In this document: positions 7,512 through 15,217 of the stretch, piece after piece
Layout of the letters: every line of letters begins with the position of its first letter
Numbering within the stretch: position 1 is the first letter of the stretch
Source of the DNA: CAYFVR01 sp964346545
GTDB taxonomy: Bacteria; Desulfobacterota; Desulfobacteria; Desulfobacterales; Desulfococcaceae
NCBI GenBank assembly: GCA_964346545.1
Contig: CAYFVR010000046.1
Coordinates: 1-21,820, forward strand
Length of the DNA: 21,820 nt
Direction: 5' to 3'
Notes under the pieces: generated by a model
The model's input: only the letters and a program-made list of their open reading frames with translations
Told to the model about the DNA's origin: nothing
Databases searched by the model: none
Made by a program: the position numbers and the translations under genes

Positions 7512-8129
7512 TCACTCCGCCGCCTCCGTTTCCGGGGCGGAGGTTGCCTCTCGACCGGCCGGAATCGACGGCGGTTGAAATGCCGCGACGTGCCGGCGCA
7601 CGTATTCGTACATCACGATGGATGCCGCGACGCTCACGTTGAGGCTTTGCACTCGGCCGAACTGGGGGATCATCACCGATTGGATGTCGGGATAATCGGC
7701 CTTGTCGAAGCTGACGCCGAACTCCTCGTGGCCGAAGATGAAGGCGCTTTTTTTGGGCAGGGACAGCGCGGGCAGGGCCGCCGATTCCGCCGGTTCCGCC
7801 ACGAAAAGCGTGTAGCCCCGGGCGGAAAGATCGGCGTGGCAGGCGGCGAAGGCGTCGTGCCACCGGGCGGGCACCCACTTGAAGGAGCCCATCCCGGGGC
7901 TGGGATCGAAGAAATTGATCCCGATCAGGTGGACTTCCGCGGCGCCGAAGGCGTCGGCGCTGCGGAAGATCTTGCCCACGTTGTAGGTCGGCTTCAAGCC
8001 GTCCAGCACCAGGGCGAACTCGTGGGGCCCCGGCGTGGCGCGCAGGTTGATCCGCCGTTCCTTTTCGTACCGCCGCTGGACGTGGCGGCGCTCCTCCTTG
8101 AGAATTTTTCGGTTGTTTCGAAAAGCCAC
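7512..8129 (-). CDS. SpoU/TrmH-family RNA 2'-O-methyltransferase
   Basis: The three SpoU motifs are present in order: YNVGKIFRSADAFGAAEV, then FIFGHEEFGVS, then IPQFGRVQSLNVSVAASIV followed by MYEYVRRH. These form the trefoil-knot SAM-binding site of enzymes that methylate ribose 2'-OH in tRNA or rRNA. The GTG at 8129 (start MAFRNNRKILKEERR) is preferred because GGAAGGG precedes it and the further upstream frame is atypical; this gives 205 residues. An upstream start at 8228 cannot be ruled out. The exact substrate, such as a tRNA guanosine or an rRNA site, cannot be assigned. The C-terminal tail is low in complexity. Confidence 0.88.
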   Translation of the reverse strand: MAFRNNRKILKEERRHVQRRYEKERRINLRATPGPHEFALVLDGLKPTYNVGKIFRSADAFGAAEVHLIGINFFDPSPGMGSFKWVPARWHDAFAACHADLSARGYTLFVAEPAESAALPALSLPKKSAFIFGHEEFGVSFDKADYPDIQSVMIPQFGRVQSLNVSVAASIVMYEYVRRHVAAFQPPSIPAGREATSAPETEAAE

Positions 8130-8280
8130 CGGGCATCCCTTCCAAAAAGTATCGAAAACCCACCGGGAAATACAGCCATACCCGTATGGCCGCCGGAAGG
8201 GGAAGATGATACAAGGCGATGCGGGCAAAAATCAAGAGCAACGGAAACGGGCGGGCGACGCGGCGCGCGGAAAACCCCGC

Positions 8281-9045
8281 CTACCCCATCATGGCGACCT
8301 CCCGCAACAGAAAAATGGCGTCCGGCAGCCCGATCCGGCCGTCCCCGGTGACTTCGCAGTCGGGGGCGAGTCCGCACACCGAACCGCCGGCCAGCAGTTG
8401 CAGCGCCACCACGACGTCGCCGAGCCCCACTCCGCCGTCGCCGTCCAGGTCCCCGGCCGTCCTATTTTCCCGGGGCAGGGCCCGGCCGGAAACCGCCAAA
8501 GAATCCGCTCCGGTGGCCCGGGCGACGAGTTCCACCGCCCCCGCTCCCGCCGGGGCCAGGTCCATCGGGGCGGACCAGTTTCCGCTTCCGTCCGCGACGG
8601 TTTCGCCCACCAACAGGTTGTTGGCGAACAGACGAACCACGCTTTCGGCCGCCGCGGAACCGGAAACCCGGACACAGCCGCAGGGACCGAATCGGGCGGC
8701 GAAACCGGCGGGCGGCGAGGAAATCCGGGGCCGGGCCGCCTCGTTTGAAAATTCGCTGGCGCGGCCGGCGGCGTCCACGGAAACCACCGCGAAATAGACG
8801 GGCGCCGCGTCGGAGAGGCCGACGACCGTGTACCGAGTGTCGGCGCGGAGAAGAACGTCGCCTCTATCACGACTCGATTGGGCATATCGACCGGATTCCG
8901 ATCCCCAATAAACGATATGGCCCGCCACCCGGGAATCGTTGGGCGGATCCCATTCCAGAACCACATCCGCCGCCGTCGCGGGACGGGAAAAGGTCAAAGC
9001 GAGCAGACTTATCAAGGAGACGAGCGCAACGGCGTCATATTTCAT
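8281..9045 (-). CDS. secreted protein with Fn3-like domain and dockerin-type calcium repeats
   Basis: The 254-residue protein has a signal peptide (cleavage near ATA-A, residue 25). A fibronectin type III-like domain follows (about 27-105; EWDPPNDSRVAGHIVYWG and YFAVVSVDAAGRASEFSN), then a second beta-rich domain (about 115-190). Two dockerin-like segments close the protein: DLDGDGGVGLGDVVVALQ (199-216), with Asp at positions 1, 3, 5 and 12 of the calcium loop, and EVTGDGRIGLPDAIFLLR, a degenerate loop. ATG 9045 follows GGAGGATC. Dockerins bind cohesins in cellulosomes, but lone copies are common on secreted proteins elsewhere, where their partners are unknown. It is divergent from the CRP-like gene. 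Confidence 0.85.
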   Translation of the reverse strand: MKYDAVALVSLISLLALTFSRPATAADVVLEWDPPNDSRVAGHIVYWGSESGRYAQSSRDRGDVLLRADTRYTVVGLSDAAPVYFAVVSVDAAGRASEFSNEAARPRISSPPAGFAARFGPCGCVRVSGSAAAESVVRLFANNLLVGETVADGSGNWSAPMDLAPAGAGAVELVARATGADSLAVSGRALPRENRTAGDLDGDGGVGLGDVVVALQLLAGGSVCGLAPDCEVTGDGRIGLPDAIFLLREVAMMG

Positions 9046-9399
9046 GGGGATCCTCCGAAAACATTTTTGCGATGGGGAAAACGGGCCGGAACGGGGCGGG
9101 GTTGCTTTCGCCGCTGGGGCGCGAATCCGCGCTTCGGATTTCGCGCCGCCAATCCCGGAAGGCGCCGACGGAAATGGCCAACGAATCGTCGAAAAGAACC
9201 ATAGACCCGTTCGCCGAGAAATGAACGTGCGGATTCCCCAAGCGAGAATTTCTCATGGAGGGAGGGATTTTTATTTACAATTCCGGCGTTTTGGGAAAGG
9301 AAAGCGGAGGGGGTGCGCAGGTTTTCCGTCCGATATTATTGACAATCGGATTTGCCCGGTATAGTTTCAATCAACTCTAACCCATTCGGGTGGTGAATT
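9046..9399. other. divergent intergenic region
   Basis: This 354-bp gap separates the secreted protein and the CRP-like regulator. It holds the ribosome sites of both genes, a promoter for the regulator near 9339-9365, and a strong imperfect hairpin at 9118-9147 (GGCGCGAATCCG / CGGATTTCGCGCC, one bulged base). The hairpin has no T-tract and no assigned role. No gene was recognised. Confidence 0.55.
9339..9365 (+). promoter_or_regulatory. promoter of the CRP-like regulator
   Basis: A perfect TTGACA (9339-9344) is followed by TATAGT (9360-9365) with a 15-bp spacer. A 17-bp alternative is TAGTTT at 9362. The region is AT-rich relative to its surroundings and sits 34 bp before the ATG. Confidence 0.6.
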
Positions 9400-10086
9400 A
9401 TGCTTTTAAGAGAAATTCCGCTGTTCAAGGGACTCGACGACAACGTGCTGGAAGCGCTCGAACGGGTCAGCACGATCAAGACGTTCCCCAAGAACACCAT
9501 TTTATTCAGCGAAGGCGACCAGTCCGATTCTTTCTACATCATTCGCAGCGGCAAGGTGAACGTCGGCATCAACGACGAAGAGGGGCGGGAGGTGATTCTT
9601 TCCATCCTCGGCCCGGGAGAATACTTCGGCGAAATCGCCTTGATGGACGGCGAACCCCGATCCGCCTACGTGATGACCAAGGAGCCGTCCCAGCTCATCA
9701 TCATTTCCAAAACCGATTTCCACGAACTGCTGTCGTCCCATTCGGACATCATGACGAACCTGTTCCGGGGGCTGTTGAAGCGGTTCCGCGAGGCCAACAA
9801 AAAAATTGAAAGCCTGGCCCTGATGGACGTCTACGGCCGGGTGGCCCGACTGCTGACCCATCTGGCGGCGACCTCCGGAAAGAAGAGCGACGGCGAACCC
9901 GCCGACCTGTCCAGCGACGACCGGGTCACCATCAACGAACGGCTGACCCACCAGGAAATCGCCAACATGGTGGGCGCGTCCCGGGAAATGGTCAGCCGAG
10001 TGCTGAAGGATCTCGCCACCGAAGGCTATATTTCCGCGGAGAAAAAATACATCACCATCGAGAAAAAACTGCCGTATCAGTGGTAG
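9400..10086 (+). CDS. CRP/FNR-family transcription regulator (CRP-like subgroup)
   Basis: The 228-residue protein has an N-terminal cyclic-nucleotide-binding domain (about 8-120). It includes the phosphate-binding cassette FGEIALMDGEPRSAYV, with the Glu78 and Arg87-Ser88 expected for cyclic nucleotide contact. A winged helix-turn-helix follows (about 175-222; LTHQEIANMVGASREMVSRVL). The recognition helix carries Ser-Arg-Glu in the same arrangement as E. coli CRP, which predicts a TGTGA-like half-site. The protein contains no cysteine, so an FNR-type iron-sulfur cluster is excluded. The effector could be cAMP or another ligand. It converges with pyrR twelve bases downstream. Confidence 0.93.
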   Translation: MLLREIPLFKGLDDNVLEALERVSTIKTFPKNTILFSEGDQSDSFYIIRSGKVNVGINDEEGREVILSILGPGEYFGEIALMDGEPRSAYVMTKEPSQLIIISKTDFHELLSSHSDIMTNLFRGLLKRFREANKKIESLALMDVYGRVARLLTHLAATSGKKSDGEPADLSSDDRVTINERLTHQEIANMVGASREMVSRVLKDLATEGYISAEKKYITIEKKLPYQW

Positions 10087-10098
10087 GCGTCGATCCTT

Positions 10099-10665
10099 TT
10101 AGGCCGGTTCCGCCGACGGCGATCCCCCAGGCTCCCGCCGAATCATCACCGCGTCGCGGCCGTCGATCTCCTTCAGCATCACGTTGACGGTTTCGTTGCG
10201 ACGCGTTTCCACGGTTTTACCCGCAAAGTCGGCCTGAATGGGCAGTTCCCGATGGCCGCGATCCACCAGAACGGCCAGCGCGATTCGGGCCGGACGGCCG
10301 AAATCGATCAGGGCGTCCATGCCCGCCCGAACGGTGCGGCCGGTGAACAACACGTCGTCCACCAAAACAATTTCGCAATCATCCACCGAAAACAAAACAT
10401 TGGTCGCCTGCACCCGAGGGTGGCGGGCGACCTGCGTCCAATCGTCGCGGTAAAAGCTGATGTCGATTTCGCCGGTGGGGACGTTCACGCCCTCGGCGGC
10501 CAGAATTTTCTCGCGAAGCCGCCGCGCCAGATGGACCCCCCGAGTGTGAATGCCCACCAGGGCCAGACATTCCGCCCCGTTGTGAACCTCCAGGATGTTG
10601 TGCGTCATGCGGTTGAGAATCCGGTCCATCTCTTCGGCGTCGAGAATTTGATGGGAATCGTTCAT
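10099..10665 (-). CDS. pyrR: PyrR bifunctional regulator / uracil phosphoribosyltransferase
   Basis: The 188-residue product has the type I phosphoribosyltransferase signature IVLVDDVLFTGRTVRAG (about 99-115), which binds PRPP. It also has PyrR features: GIHTRGVHLARRL near residue 39, DISFYRDDW near 68 and VDRGHRELPI. PyrR senses uridine nucleotides and controls pyrimidine genes by binding pyr mRNA; many PyrR proteins also convert uracil plus PRPP to UMP. The ATG at 10665 gives the normal family length and follows AAGAGG; the open frame continues upstream as unrelated sequence. No other pyr gene is in the window, so it would act in trans. Confidence 0.93.
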   Translation of the reverse strand: MNDSHQILDAEEMDRILNRMTHNILEVHNGAECLALVGIHTRGVHLARRLREKILAAEGVNVPTGEIDISFYRDDWTQVARHPRVQATNVLFSVDDCEIVLVDDVLFTGRTVRAGMDALIDFGRPARIALAVLVDRGHRELPIQADFAGKTVETRRNETVNVMLKEIDGRDAVMIRREPGGSPSAEPA

Positions 10666-11008
10666 TTCCCGCCTCTTCATCAGGGTGCGTAAAAAAAAAA
10701 GGATTACGCTACCCCACCCCTCCCGGGCTTTCAAGCTTTTTTGCCGTTTTTCGCCGACAAACGAGAATATCGCCGTCAAACCCCGCCGCGAATTCCCGCT
10801 TTTCCCTCCCCATTTTCCAAATTCGTCGCCCCGCGAGGAATCGCCTTGATTTCCGAAACCCGTTTTTTTATGATTCCCGAACGCCGCCGATCCTCCGGCG
10901 CCGGGAAGGTCATCCGGCCCGGGAGGGAATCGGGCGTTCCCGGCGGAACGCCAACGGCGATCCGAAGGCGCGAGGTTCCATCGGACGAATGGAAAAACGG
11001 GGGGAGCC
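10666..11008. other. divergent intergenic region between pyrR and mobA
   Basis: This 343-bp gap carries the pyrR leader and a probable pyrR promoter. On the minus strand TTGAAA (complement of 10729-10734) and TAGCGT (complement of 10706-10711) are 17 bp apart. A run of ten A residues (10691-10700) encodes a U-run in the pyrR leader. No stable stem precedes that run and no small gene was recognised. Confidence 0.4.
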
Positions 11009-11635
11009 ATGGGCGGGAAACATTCGTGCGCCGGGGCGATTTTGGCGGGCGGCCGGGGAAGCCGATTTCACGGCCGCAACAAGGCCCTGCTGCGGGTCGG
11101 CGACGAAACCATCCTCGACCGAACCGAACGGCTGTTCCGCTCCTTTTTCGAGGAAATCATCCTGGTGACCAACGACCCCCTGGCCTATCTCGACCGGGAC
11201 CTGGTGCTGGCCTCGGACGTTTACGATTACCGAAGCTCTCTCACCGGCATTCACGCCGGGCTGAGCGTGGCCGACGCGCCCCATCTGTTCGTCGCGGCCT
11301 GCGACGCCCCGTTTTTGAAGCCGGAGGTGGTGGCCGCGGTGCTGGATCATCTGGAACCGCGCTACGACGTGGTGATCCCGGCCACCCGCGCCGGCCTGGA
11401 GCCGTTGTGCGCCATCTATTCCCGCCGCTGCCTGAAGCGGATGGCCCGGCACGTCGAAGAGCGCAAAGTCAAAATCCAATGGGTGTTCGGGGACATGCAG
11501 GTCCGCAAGGTGCCGGAATCGGTCCTGGCGGGGCTCGACCCGGAGCTGGATTCCTTCATGAACGTCAACACCCCCGAAGACCTGGAAAAGGCCCGGCGTT
11601 TATGCGCCGAATCGGAACCTCGCCCGGAAGGCTGA
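11009..11635 (+). CDS. mobA: molybdenum cofactor guanylyltransferase MobA
   Basis: The 208-residue nucleotidyltransferase has the GTP-binding N-terminus GAILAGGRGSRFHGRNKALL, with Lys25 of the NKALL element. It also has the metal-binding VAACDAPFL segment near residue 97 and a C-terminal FMNVNTPEDLEKA. These are the hallmarks of MobA, which joins GMP to molybdopterin to make the guanine dinucleotide cofactor used by formate dehydrogenases and DMSO-reductase-type enzymes. ATG 11009 follows GGGGGGAG. It begins a plus-strand series with two other cofactor genes. The arginine is displaced by one residue (SRFHG for the usual RMGG-like element), a common variation. Confidence 0.92.
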   Translation: MGGKHSCAGAILAGGRGSRFHGRNKALLRVGDETILDRTERLFRSFFEEIILVTNDPLAYLDRDLVLASDVYDYRSSLTGIHAGLSVADAPHLFVAACDAPFLKPEVVAAVLDHLEPRYDVVIPATRAGLEPLCAIYSRRCLKRMARHVEERKVKIQWVFGDMQVRKVPESVLAGLDPELDSFMNVNTPEDLEKARRLCAESEPRPEG

Positions 11636-11811
11636 GGCCGATCGCCCGCGCCGGGACGTTTTCGGCGCCTGAAACGCAGATCCGGGACATGCGCATCCTC
11701 CGGGCGCCCAAGGCGGGAATCCCGGCGAAGTGCGAGACCCGAGCAACCCGGCGCGTGAACCGGCCCCGGAGCCGGACATCCCGATGTTTCGAAATGAAAG
11801 GAATCTCCGAT

Positions 11812-12177
11812 ATGAGAACGATTTCCGAAATGATGGCGGCCATGAAGGCTCGCCCCGACTATCCCGGCGTCGGCATGATCTTGGCGCACAACGGCGTGGT
11901 GCGGGAGGCTTCCCGGGAAGGCCGACGAGTGACCGGCCTTCGGGTGGCGGTGGACCACGACCGCCTGACGACGATCCTGACGGAGCAGCGGGCCCGCCCG
12001 GGCATCGCCGACGTTCAGATCGAGATCAACGAAGGAAAAGATCTCTCCGTGGGCGAAGACGTGATGTTTCTGGTGGTGGCCGGCGACATTCGGGAAAACG
12101 TCATCGGCTGCCTCACCGACACCCTCAACCAGGTCAAGACCACGGTGACGAGCAAGACGCAGTTTTACGCCGAATAA
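11812..12177 (+). CDS. MoaE-like molybdenum cofactor protein
   Basis: The 121-residue protein has VGMILAHNGVVREASREG (about 20-37), a central IEINEGKDLSVGEDVMFLVVAGDIRENV, and a C-terminal VKTTVTSKTQFY. It resembles short MoaE-superfamily proteins that sit in molybdenum cofactor clusters; MoaE is the large subunit of molybdopterin synthase, which puts sulfur onto precursor Z. The two C-terminal lysines (Lys109, Lys115) lie six apart, where E. coli MoaE catalytic lysines are seven apart, and the tryptophan is missing. No moaD is seen. ATG 11812 follows GAAAGGA. Catalytic function is therefore uncertain, but the context with mobA and moaC is strong. Confidence 0.8.
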   Translation: MRTISEMMAAMKARPDYPGVGMILAHNGVVREASREGRRVTGLRVAVDHDRLTTILTEQRARPGIADVQIEINEGKDLSVGEDVMFLVVAGDIRENVIGCLTDTLNQVKTTVTSKTQFYAE

Positions 12178-12198
12178 GCAATGGCCCGGAAAGGCGAG

Positions 12199-12230
12199 GG
12201 GCCGGATGAAACGCATCGGCCCTTCCCTTT
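12199..12230 (+). terminator. weak terminator-like hairpin after the moaE-like gene
   Basis: GGGCCG (12199-12204) pairs with CGGCCC (12217-12222), extended by ATG/CAT across one bulged G. It is followed by TTCCCTTT rather than a clean U-run. It may reduce read-through into moaC. Confidence 0.35.
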
Positions 12231-12290
12231 CCCGAGCCTTGAAATTCGGGACGCCTTTTCCTCCCCGACTTCACGAAAGAAAACGGTTTC

Positions 12291-12785
12291 ATGACCGATT
12301 TTACCCACATTGACGCCCAGGGCCACGTCCGCATGGTGGACGTATCCGAAAAGGGGGACACCCGGCGAACCGCCAGGGCCGAAGGCCGAATTTCCATGAC
12401 GGCCGAAACCTTCGCGGCGATCACCGCCGGCGACGTGAAAAAAGGCAACGTGATGGAAGCCGCCCGCATCGCCGGCGTCATGGCCGCCAAGCGAACCGCC
12501 GAACTGATTCCCATGTGCCATCCCCTCAACATCACCCATGCCGGGGTCGATTTTTTCCCGGAGCCGGAACGAAACGCCTTCCGCGTCGAGGCCACCGTGA
12601 GCATCGCCGGCCCCACCGGCGTGGAAATGGAGGCGCTCACCGCCGTATCCGTCGCCGCGCTCACCATCTACGACATGTGCAAGGCGCTGGACAAGGGAAT
12701 GACCATTTCCGACATTCGGCTGCTGGAAAAATCCGGCGGCAAAAGCGGCCGTTACCAGCGAGCCGAGGACGCGCCGGATTCGTGA
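12291..12785 (+). CDS. moaC: cyclic pyranopterin monophosphate synthase MoaC
   Basis: The 164-residue protein matches MoaC throughout: an N-terminal FTHIDAQGHVRMVDVSEK, then KKGNVMEAARIAGVMAAKRT, IPMCHPLNITH, TGVEMEALTAVSVAALTIYD, MCKALDKGM and a closing LLEKSGGKSG. MoaC converts the MoaA product into cyclic pyranopterin monophosphate, an early step of molybdenum cofactor synthesis in the cytoplasm. The ATG at 12291 gives the standard family start. Its TGA overlaps the GTG of the downstream mltA by three bases, which points to translational coupling. Confidence 0.97.
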   Translation: MTDFTHIDAQGHVRMVDVSEKGDTRRTARAEGRISMTAETFAAITAGDVKKGNVMEAARIAGVMAAKRTAELIPMCHPLNITHAGVDFFPEPERNAFRVEATVSIAGPTGVEMEALTAVSVAALTIYDMCKALDKGMTISDIRLLEKSGGKSGRYQRAEDAPDS

Positions 12786-14056
12786 GGACCCCTTCTTCCC
12801 CATTTCGGCTTTCGTGGCTCCTCGCGCTCCTGGCCGTTTCCCTTCTCTGGGGCTGCGCGGAAAGCGAGCCGCCCGCCAAGGAGCGGCCGCCGGTGGAGCG
12901 GTTGTCCGCGGCGGATTATCCCCCGTTTTCGGACGACCTGAACCTGGAAGAACTGGCGCCGGCCATCCAATCCAGCCTCGCCTATCTGGAGCGGATTCCT
13001 CCGGATCGCCCCTTCGCCTTCGGCCCGGACGCCTATCCGGCCAATCACATCGCCCGGTCCCTTCGAACGTTTCTGACCTTTCTGGAGGAATCGCCGGACG
13101 CCGACGCCCTGAACCGGTTTATCCGGGAGCGATACCGGGTGTACCGCTCCATCGGCGGGCCGGAGACCGGTCAAATGCTGTTCACCGGCTACTACGAACC
13201 GCTGCTGGCGGGCAGCCGAATCCCGTCCGAAGATTACCCCCACCCGGTCTACGGCCGACCGGCCGATCTTTCCGTGGTGGACCTCGGCGCCTTTTCCTCC
13301 GAACTGGACGGAAAGAAAATCACCGGCCGCGTCTCCGGGAAGACCTTCGTCCCCTACCCCGACCGCCGCGCCATCGTCCATGAAAAGGCGGTGGAAGAAG
13401 TGGCGGAAACGCTGGTCTGGGCGAAAAACCGGCTGGACCTGTTTTTTCTGCAAATCCAGGGATCGGGCAAGGTGGCCCTGGCGGACGGCGGCGAAATGCG
13501 GCTGCGGTACGCCGCCCAGAACGGCCGGTCCTACGTCGGCATCGGCAAGCTGCTCATCGAGGAAGGCGCGATCCCCCGGGAGGAGATGTCCATGCAGCGG
13601 CTCAAAAGCTGGCTGCGGGAACATCCCGACGAGGTGGATCGGGTGCTCACCGCCAACCCCAGCTACGTTTTCTTCGCGGAAGCGGACGGCGGCCCCTACG
13701 GCGCGCTCGACGTGGCCCTGACGCCCGGACGCTCCCTGGCCGTGGACCGGCGGATCATGCCCATGGCCACGCTTTCCTTTATCCGGACCGAAAAGCCGCT
13801 GCCCGCCTCCGGCGATCCGGACGATCCCGGCGCGATCCGCCAATGGGTTCCCTTTTCCCGCTTCGTGTTGAACCAGGACACCGGAGGCGCCATTCGAGGG
13901 CCGGGCCGGGCCGACCTGTTCTGGGGCGCGGGGGCCTACGCCGAGCTGGCGGCGGGCCATCTGCAACATCCCGGCGAACTGTATTTTCTGGTGCTCGACC
14001 CGTCGGGGGCCGAGCCGCCGGAATTCCGATCCAACCAAGCGAATCATATGGAGTAA
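12782..14056 (+). CDS. mltA: MltA-family lytic murein transglycosylase lipoprotein
   Basis: This 424-residue protein starts at GTG 12782 inside the moaC stop. Its N-terminus LSWLLALLAVSLLWGC is a lipoprotein signal with Cys at the lipobox, though the -2 Trp is atypical. The MltA core follows: QMLFTGYYEPLLAGSR, IQGSGKVAL and NGRSYVGIGKLL. The C-terminal 3D domain contains FVLNQDTGGAIRGPGRADLFWG, whose Asp in QDTGG corresponds to the catalytic Asp of E. coli MltA. The enzyme cleaves the glycan strand of peptidoglycan from the periplasmic face of a membrane, leaving 1,6-anhydromuramic ends. It is unrelated in function to its cofactor-synthesis neighbours. Confidence 0.94.
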   Translation: MRTPSSPFRLSWLLALLAVSLLWGCAESEPPAKERPPVERLSAADYPPFSDDLNLEELAPAIQSSLAYLERIPPDRPFAFGPDAYPANHIARSLRTFLTFLEESPDADALNRFIRERYRVYRSIGGPETGQMLFTGYYEPLLAGSRIPSEDYPHPVYGRPADLSVVDLGAFSSELDGKKITGRVSGKTFVPYPDRRAIVHEKAVEEVAETLVWAKNRLDLFFLQIQGSGKVALADGGEMRLRYAAQNGRSYVGIGKLLIEEGAIPREEMSMQRLKSWLREHPDEVDRVLTANPSYVFFAEADGGPYGALDVALTPGRSLAVDRRIMPMATLSFIRTEKPLPASGDPDDPGAIRQWVPFSRFVLNQDTGGAIRGPGRADLFWGAGAYAELAAGHLQHPGELYFLVLDPSGAEPPEFRSNQANHME

Positions 14057-14063
14057 GGGGACC

Positions 14064-14813
14064 ATGGGAAATCCGCAACCGGTGGAACGGTTGGGCAAGT
14101 TTCTGGATTACGTGCTGGGAAGACGTCCCGACGAATTCGGCCTGATTCCGGACCCGGAGGGCTACGTCAAGATCAAGGAATTGCTGAAGGCCGTCAACGA
14201 GGAGGAAGGCTGGGGCTGGGTGCGCCAGGCCGCCCTGAACGAGGTGGCCGTCACCCTGCCGGACCCGCCGGTGGAAATCGTCGGCGGCCGTATTCGCGCG
14301 GCGAACCGAAGCCATCTGCCCGCCCGGACGCCGGCCATGGACATGCCGACGATCCTATATACCTGCGTCCGTCGAAAGGCCCACCCGGTCGTGGTCAAAC
14401 ACGGCGTTTCTCCATTGGGGGGAGGAGACGCCGTGGTGCTGGCCGCCGACGAGGAAATGGCGGAACGGCTGGGCCGGCGCATCGACGACGCGCCGGTGAA
14501 GCTTGCGGTGAAGGCCGACCAGTGCATCAACGCCGGGCTGATCGTTCAACAATACGGCGAAGGGCTTTTTCTGGTGGACGAATTGCCGCCGCACTGTTTC
14601 ACCGCCCCGCCCCTGCCCAAGGAGCGGGAAGACGCCAAAAAGGCGGACGCGCCCACCGCGCCGGCCAAACCCAAGACGCCCGGCAGCTTTTTCGTGGACA
14701 TTGTGGACCCGGAAGAAAAGAAGCACATGAAGCGGGAGCAGCGGAAAAAGGACCGCATACGGGACAAGAACCGAAAGCAGCAACGGCGGCAAAAGCGGGG
14801 AGATTGGGAGTAG
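14064..14813 (+). CDS. divergent KptA/Tpt1-like RNA 2'-phosphotransferase homologue
   Basis: The 249-residue protein aligns by eye with KptA along its first 180 residues: LGKFLDYVLGRRPDEFGL, EGYVKIKELLKAV, GRIRAANRSH, LAADEEMAERLGRR, APVKLAVKA and a final YGEGLFLVDELPP. KptA uses NAD to remove an internal 2'-phosphate from RNA. Here the canonical LRH of the N-terminal lobe reads LGR, the LYHGT of the NAD site reads LYTCV, and the following RHxVHLS reads GGDAVVLA. The later arginines (RIRA and GRR) are kept. A long charged tail rich in Lys and Arg (about 219-247) is extra to the family. It follows mltA by seven bases. Confidence 0.75.
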   Translation: MGNPQPVERLGKFLDYVLGRRPDEFGLIPDPEGYVKIKELLKAVNEEEGWGWVRQAALNEVAVTLPDPPVEIVGGRIRAANRSHLPARTPAMDMPTILYTCVRRKAHPVVVKHGVSPLGGGDAVVLAADEEMAERLGRRIDDAPVKLAVKADQCINAGLIVQQYGEGLFLVDELPPHCFTAPPLPKEREDAKKADAPTAPAKPKTPGSFFVDIVDPEEKKHMKREQRKKDRIRDKNRKQQRRQKRGDWE

Positions 14814-14825
14814 GGATTGAAAAAA

Positions 14826-14865
14826 ATTCCCTCGATTCCGGTTTTTTATTTGACACCGAGGGAAT
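14826..14865 (+). other. hairpin overlapping the tRNA promoter
   Basis: A 9-bp inverted repeat ATTCCCTCG (14826-14834) / CGAGGGAAT (14857-14865) encloses a 22-base T-rich loop containing the TTGACA box of the tRNA-Lys promoter. It lies 12 bases past the kptA-like stop and lacks a following T-tract. It may simply reduce read-through. Confidence 0.4.
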
Positions 14866-14878
14866 CGCCTGATACAAG
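14850..14878 (+). promoter_or_regulatory. promoter of tRNA-Lys
   Basis: A perfect TTGACA (14850-14855) and TACAAG (14873-14878) are 17 bp apart, about 36 bp before the tRNA 5' end. The GC-rich discriminator that follows fits a stable RNA promoter. Confidence 0.55.
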
Positions 14879-14914
14879 ACGCATTTGTTCGTCGGGGTCA
14901 CCGGCGACAGATTC

Positions 14915-14991
<77 letters not shown>

Positions 14992-14999
14992 GAAGAATC

Positions 15000-15040
15000 A
15001 ACGCCTTCCGAGACTTGCCGCTCGGAAGGCGTTTTTTGTT
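15000..15040 (+). terminator. Rho-independent terminator of tRNA-Lys
   Basis: A 13-bp perfect stem (AACGCCTTCCGAG at 15000-15012 with CTCGGAAGGCGTT at 15021-15033) has an 8-base loop. It runs into TTTTTTGTTTC and begins nine bases after the tRNA CCA. Confidence 0.93.
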
Positions 15041-15052
15041 TCTTGATCCGGA

Positions 15053-15140
15053 ATGGAGAAATTTTCCGGTCGATTGGGAACCCCAGCCTTTCGAGGACTC
15101 GATACCCCAGCGGCAACCAAATCTTTCTCGATTTCTCCAT
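15053..15140. repeat. 10-bp inverted repeat upstream of a toxin-antitoxin pair
   Basis: ATGGAGAAAT (15053-15062) is repeated inverted as ATTTCTCCAT (15131-15140). The second arm lies 77 bp before the antitoxin start. It could be an operator for the antitoxin, or chance. Confidence 0.3.
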
Positions 15141-15217
15141 GAAAAACCGATAGAATCCAAAACGAATCGTTTTTCGGCAAGAATCGTTCTCCAAACCAAG
15201 AAAACCGGGGGAAAACC

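Noticed and set aside
9035..9256. A 73-residue minus-strand frame upstream of the secreted protein
   Set aside because: It overlaps the secreted protein's start and ribosome site and shows no family features.
10681..10760. PyrR-binding attenuator in the pyrR leader
   Set aside because: The long U-run is present in the minus-strand leader, but no stable stem precedes it and no PyrR-binding loop consensus was seen.
11636..11811. Molybdenum cofactor riboswitch between mobA and the moaE-like gene
   Set aside because: The context is suggestive, but I could not match the conserved core or build the expected multi-stem fold by eye.
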